In this document: in pieces, positions 58,280-64,000 of the stretch
Layout: each line of letters begins with the position of its first letter
How positions within the stretch are numbered: the first letter of the stretch is position 1
Source of the DNA: Epiperipatus broadwayi
Taxonomy: Eukaryota; Onychophora; Udeonychophora; Euonychophora; Peripatidae
Direction of reading: 5' to 3'
Length of the DNA stretch: 64,000 nucleotides
Assembly: GCA_028023455.1 (NCBI GenBank)
Contig: JAQFVV010012405.1
Location: forward strand, 4,694,953-4,758,952
Program-made: the position numbers and the translations under genes
Notes under the pieces: model-generated
The model's input: only the letters and a program-made list of their open reading frames with translations
Told to the model about the DNA's origin: nothing
The model's database searches: none

Positions 58280-61200
58280 ACAAGTTTTAAAAAATGTACA
58301 CATTATCATATCAAGGAAAGTAATTTTAAAAAATTAAAACCCTGAAGCGATAAAAAAAAAAAACTATATAAATTGAAAAACAATAGCAGGATTGAATGTA
58401 AACTGAGAGTGCGAAAGAAAAAATGGAGACTGAAATATATTCCTATAAGTAAATGCCTGTATGATGTTTCAAATTTCCATTTTTTTAATGTATATATATT
58501 TTCAAAGGCTAGTCCCAAGATGTAAAGGAAATGGGGGTTATTTTTTTTAAATAAAAGATAAGTTATGTTTATGTATATATATTTTTCTTTTAATCTATCT
58601 TGTTTGCCAATTATAATGAACCAAACCAACTGAACTGGATCATGAGTAAATTATTTTATATGATTTCCTAATACTGAAGGTGTCACTTATCTGTTTCTTT
58701 TATGAACGCAATAAATAAGTAATAAATAGTGTAGTAATAATTCCATTGTCTGTTGGGCCTGCAATAAGGCCTTAAAATCTGGTCCAAACTAAACTTAAAA
58801 TTTTTTTGAAATGATTTTTTTTCCAGGTAATTAGTCCATAGCTTATTCAATTAATCATGCAAAATTAGGAAACAACCTTGCCAGCAATTCAATTACCTAG
58901 CCTAATGAAAAAAATATTGGTACCTTCCATTTTTTTTCTTCACATTAAACAGAACAGTGACCTCACTCCAACTTCCGGAGCAATTCTACATAATTTACTG
59001 CTGATCAAGTTATGATTTACATAAGGCAAACATCATAGTATCAAGAAAACAATCTACTCGTTTTTTCGACTTCCACTTTTTGAAATTATAAACATGTGCA
59101 CATTTCAGAAAAAATATCTATACCGGAAAGTCTTGATTATTTGGGATATTTATTTTTTGAATTTCAAATTTTGCTCTTAAGTTTATAATACTCATTTTAT
59201 ATGTGTGTTAGATTATTTAACAGAAAATAGAACGTTTTAATTGGCAATTGATTAAATACTCCGAAATTGCAGGTCGTCGGTGGTAATGTGTACTGCTTTG
59301 CCAAAATTTATACTAGTATCTCAATTTAAAGAACTACATAAATTCATTACATCATTAAGATGGTGTATTTTCTATATATATACAATATATTCAGTTACAT
59401 TATCCTAGCATTATAAATTCTTAAGAACTGTCATATTAAAAAAGAAATACACTTATGCTTTGGAGTACATAAAATTGTGTAATTAATAGTCATTATTCAA
59501 AGTTAATACTATTTGTTAAATGGAAGATAATCTTGTACGTTTGTTTGTCGTAAAATATTCAAAATTGCCAGATGTTTCAACAAAATAATTTTTTTTTACT
59601 ACATATAACATTCTATATATAATATACCTAGTATATATTTGAATATAATTCAAATAAATTAACTTTTTATTTAAATACTGATATAATAAAAATGGGCAAA
59701 TGTTATAAAAATTTAGCACAATAAGACATTAATTCAACTATAAAATTTAGATTATTCAACCATTTTTAAGCAAGCACTCACACATTTTAATGTGGATCGA
59801 CCGAGTATAAATTGTAAATGTACACAACACATATTTACAAGTATATTTGCAATGCAAACACCCCCCTCCACATTAAACATCACGTGATAGCTAATACAGT
59901 TCACAATTTAAAATAAAGCTTAAAGAATACTGTCTAGAGAAAATTCTAGAAAACATTAATTCATTATTAGAAAAACTTAATAAACGTATAAAAAGTTGAA
60001 AAGACCATACATAATTTACTTAATTCTTTCTAAGCCATGAGAAAGGATGATGATTACCTTCAAATATAATTACAATCTGACACTGCGCTAGTAAAATTCA
60101 TTGATTATTATTTAATAACTTGTAGTGTTTGCTCCTGAGGGTGGGTTTGAAACCATAATTATAAGTTAATAAACTTGGTAAAAAAAAAAAAACCGTTCAC
60201 TACATCACACGTTTTTGACTTTTTTTAAAACAAAATTTATTATTGGTGCAACGAAAACTAAAATAAGTTTTTCTTTGTTACAATTATTATTTTTTATTTA
60301 TTCTTAAAACTATTTACAACAGTTAAATTAATTCTTATTGCATTAAATTGTATATTATTTACACATTTAAGTTAGAATTCAAATATACTTTTTAAAAAAA
60401 AAAATATTTTTTTTTAATTAATACATTACTGATTCTTTAAGTATGCTATTTTTTTTAGAATTATTTATTTAGTTTATAATCTCTTTTATCATCAATTAGC
60501 ATTATAGTTCGACCTAAACACTTAGTTTGCAATGCAATATCTGCTTATCGCAAGTGACTAGTCTATATCAAATTATCGATTGATTTAAAAGATTTCACCC
60601 ACAGAAAAATGATGTTACGAAACTAGTTAAGTCAGAGTGAATAAATTTATATTTTAAGTTTTATTACTTTAATGTATACATCTTGATTTTGCAATGTAGT
60701 GAAATGTTTTGTAAAATGTCTTTTCTTCGACACATTGCTACATATTTACAATCAAACTTTAAAGTCCAAGAAATGATTTCTCTATAAATTATATTTTCAA
60801 TCAAAACGCTTACACATGCACGTATATGTCAGTAAAAAATCACATGTATTAAGACAGTAAATAATCCAAACAAACTGCTGTGCTTCAGCAGAAGGATAAA
60901 AAATATAGTATATACTTTTTTATAGTAGATTTATATATATGTAAGCGTAGCGTAAAAATCACACTTATCCATATACTTAAAAAATTCAAAGAATTCAGAA
61001 AAAAAAAATTCTTCCTCAGTGATAACATCTCGGAGGGCTTTAGACGTAAGGGGGCGTGGAATATGTTAATTTATTTTTTTTTTGTTTTTATTAAAAAAAA
61101 AAATCAGTTTTTTTTTTTTTTTGTAGTTGAATTTAATAAAATTATTTCATCTGAGATGCCGATTGTATTCTCGCGTGGTTTTGAAGCTTTCTATGAAATA

Positions 61201-61595
61201 ACAAGTTTCCGCCTGGTAGCACTTTTCGTTTTTCGTCAGTATTTTTCTTTAAAAAAAATATCCAAATTTAGGCCAAGACTAGAGCCCTAGAATCAAGTGT
61301 TAATTGTCAAAGAAGACGCAAAGATGTCCAAGTAATCATTATTTATTCCCTAGGGCAAATTAGAGAGAGCTAGACTTAAGAGAACTAATATGCCTTGGAT
61401 TGAGTAATAAAATTGAAAAATTAAACAACGACACAAACGCTAATCTGTGTACAAAAGCGTAATGATAAAGGTTAAATCTAATAATATTCTTTCGTTAATT
61501 TTATGAAGCAAGTATGGAAAATGATTCCTCCTCCCGAGCTGTAAGAGGAAGAAAATCAAATCAGCAACTCTGTAGTCAAAATTGTAATTTGAATC
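58280..61595. other. AT-rich DNA without recognised genes
   Basis: A 136-codon frame at 60880-61290 is dominated by K/F/I runs from A/T tracts and is not considered a gene. Nothing else was recognised. Confidence 0.45.
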
Positions 61596-61599
61596 CAAT

Positions 61600-62200
61600 G
61601 AAGAACTAGCCAGGGAGTCGGTCTTTATCATTTTGTTTCTTGGGATCTTCACAAGCCTCCGGCCTTCGAGCTAGTAATAATCGGTACTTAGCGAGGGAGC
61701 CACGGGACAGGCTATGCCTACAAATTCTCGGGGATGAAAGAGCGATCTTCGGAAATACTTCTTTTTCGGTGGGCATGAGGTGAAAGTGGCCGTTTCATTT
61801 CTTCTCTCCAAGACAGAAATTCCCCTGAGCGCTGCAAATCATTATAAAAAGGGTGACAAAAGAATAAACATGGACTCTGTCTTTTAATAGTCGCACAAGC
61901 ACAGTTGACCAATGACAACGCAGACAAACACATAATATAGCAAGGTCGTAATTTTATCGATAATTTTGTCTAGGGCGAACGGTAGGAGAAAATTATAAAA
62001 ATTGGTATGGTTATGAAGAGCAAAAAAGAATGCCTCTTTCCCATTGTGAATCTTCAATGAAATATTGTCAATAGAAGAATATTCCTCAGAACAAGAGTGA
62101 ATGGTTTTGAGGTCATTGTAAGGAAAAGTGCAATAGTGGTAACAGATTGGTCGCGTAACAAGCGTAAGGAGTTGAACCATTGAACAGCAACTGAAAACAT
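61600..62200. other. Less AT-rich unique segment, possible exon or regulatory region
   Basis: This is the most complex stretch in the last 8 kb. It has TATAAAAAG at 61843-61851 (plus) and overlapping minus-strand frames of 71 and 98 codons (61718-61933 and 61884-62180) with mixed composition, but no domain I recognise and no clear splice structure. Confidence 0.25.
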
Positions 62201-62204
62201 AAAG

Positions 62205-64000
62205 GAGGAAACTATCGAATTTGAAAATTGTACATCGAAATTAATAAAATGTTTCTAAGATTTTTTTAAAAAATGAGATTAATTTAAATTTAAAAAATTC
62301 AATATATATATTACAGTTACTGCAGTATTCAAGTAATTAATATTTTAATTTAATCTGACTAACTGAAGAAAAATTTAAAAGGCTCAACACGACTTGTCTA
62401 ATTTGTTTTTACCCTTAAAAAACATACCCGAGAACTGTATTTATGTGCCGTACCGATAATTTTATTGATTTCTTTTTTTAAGTTTATATTCAACAAGAAC
62501 AAGTTGTAATTAATTCCAATTATTTAAAGAAAGAAACATTTTTTTTAGAATGCAATCTTTTAAAACAAGCTTCAAATAATTACGTAAGTTTGTAAAGAAG
62601 AAGGGGGAGGGATGCGATAATTGTTATAAAGCAGAAATCAAAACTTTATTTAATTTAATTCCGATTCTTATTTTTTATTTAGAAGTATGAATTTAAATTC
62701 CCAGAAATTTTTAGTGTAGAAATTGTTTTATATTGATTTAAACTTTTTAACTGCAGATTTGCAATTTGGTTTATAAAAGGACGGAACTATAAAAATTAGT
62801 TACAATATGAACTTGTATTTTTTGAACCATAACAAAAAATCATTGTAGTAATTGTATGTTTGTGTTAAATATAGTTAAATTTAACAATTATTGTTTTAGA
62901 TTTATAAGTTTTTTCCCCATATAAACGTATACACACATTATGTATATATATATACAATTTACATATGCACAAAGTCAAAAGTAGTTAGAAATGCAACAAT
63001 AAAAATCCTAGAATATTTTTTATGCATTTTCATAATATCTTCATAAACATTTTGGAATAAATTATTAATCGAAATGTTAAAGCACGCGCCTTAAGCATAT
63101 ATATACACACCATTTATACAAACACTATATGGTTTGCTGGATCTACTATTTACCTAAATTATATATATATATGAATATATAGATATGTGTGTGTATATGC
63201 GTAAGATAATTTTTATTAAAACTCAAAAGTATACATATATTTAACTTTTTTATAGAAATGTATTTTGGTAGAAATAATTTATTACCTTTTTAGAAACTTT
63301 AGAAATAATTTATTTCTGAAATTTTGCTGTAAAGTGTATTAAAAGCTTATGTTTACTTTGATCAACAATTCAAACAATTTTTTTTGCAAAAAATGAATTA
63401 TTATATATTTATAAAGTTTACCGAATGTTTATAAACATCTTTCCGAATTCTCTCTACATATACAACAAACAAAGCAAATATTCTGCACAAAAGTATATAC
63501 TCCATTTACCCAGAATATTTAAAAGATGATCAGCATATTAAGTCTAAAGTTTTATACGTGTTGAAAACCAAATAATTTTTATTTGACTATTCATTTTAAT
63601 AGCATCGTGTATTTCTCTTATTTTTATTGTGCGCATCTACTTAAAAATAAATAGAAAAAACCCTGCAACTTCAAACTAATTCACAATATATATATAATGT
63701 GATCTAACGTGAATAAAAATTGTAACAAAATAATTTCAAAAATATATATATTACAAATCTATACATAATGTGTGTATATATATATTGATATTGTATTTTC
63801 ACAATGTTATGTGAATAAAAAATTACATTTTAAGCCGTGATGCCTTAAATATTGTAATTGAACTGAAAGTTAAATAGTAATTAAATTTAACAAACATATA
63901 AATACAATCTTGTAAGTTATAAACAGTGAGGATTGCCAATTCCTCTACAAGCTTTATGATAAATGCTTAGTCAGAACCAGCACTTAAAATATCTGTCAGG
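62205..64000. other. AT-rich DNA without recognised genes
   Basis: Short TA runs only. Confidence 0.45.

Noticed and set aside
60880-61290. A 136-codon plus-strand open frame
   Set aside because: Dominated by K, F and I runs from A/T homopolymers, with no recognisable domain.
61843-61851. TATAAAAAG as a promoter
   Set aside because: The ATG downstream is followed quickly by stops, and no initiator or exon structure can be supported.

Overview
The window looks like repeat-dominated nuclear DNA from an invertebrate animal. It is very AT-rich (roughly three quarters A+T by eye), full of microsatellites, and has no compact operons, no rRNA and no convincing intact host gene. The recognisable content is non-LTR retrotransposon tails, tRNA-derived SINEs, a Penelope-like element remnant, hammerhead-ribozyme elements, fold-back MITE-like units and one nearly complete LTR element. 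The species cannot be named from this sequence. No host exon could be supported.

Layout. 0.99-1.76 kb (minus) and 10.24-10.6 kb (plus) carry C-terminal fragments of one LINE family with a CxxC...DETxxHxFxxC zinc finger. 4.73-5.01 kb is a fold-back element, 9.05-9.10 kb a lone arm of another, and 9.39-9.53 kb a 47-bp tandem repeat. 14.80-23.58 kb is a recent LTR retrotransposon with unusually long LTRs (about 3.0 and 2.9 kb). It has a tRNA-Lys-type primer site lying in a tandemly repeated leader, a frameshifted coiled-coil/acidic ORF, and no pol gene. From 25.9 to 32.8 kb there are 3' ends of a second LINE family, a tRNA-derived SINE with a perfect 10-bp target duplication, and hammerhead-ribozyme elements on the plus strand. 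35.2-40.7 kb holds a tandem duplication, a tRNA remnant, a second SINE and a MITE-like unit. 45.9-48.25 kb has three minus-strand hammerhead elements running into a nearly 800-bp GATA/GACA array. 53.5-56.1 kb contains a large fold-back and an inverted pair of Penelope-like 3' ends, one still encoding most of a GIY-YIG-like domain. 58.1-58.3 kb is a nearly perfect palindrome. The rest is AT-rich DNA in which I recognise nothing.

The most interesting content is the set of type I hammerhead motifs. Six copies lie on both strands. Two (32608-32665 plus, 46110-46168 minus) have an intact catalytic core, and a third (28244-28298 plus) departs only at the first stem II pair. They sit in short elements that abut microsatellites, about 7-27 kb from a Penelope-like GIY-YIG remnant. 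Hammerhead ribozymes are established companions of Penelope-like elements and metazoan retrozymes, so a non-autonomous/autonomous relationship is plausible but not shown. The second notable item is the LTR element: LTRs that are nearly identical, a repeated primer-binding-site block, a pol III B-box-like sequence just before the LTR end, and no visible polypurine tract.
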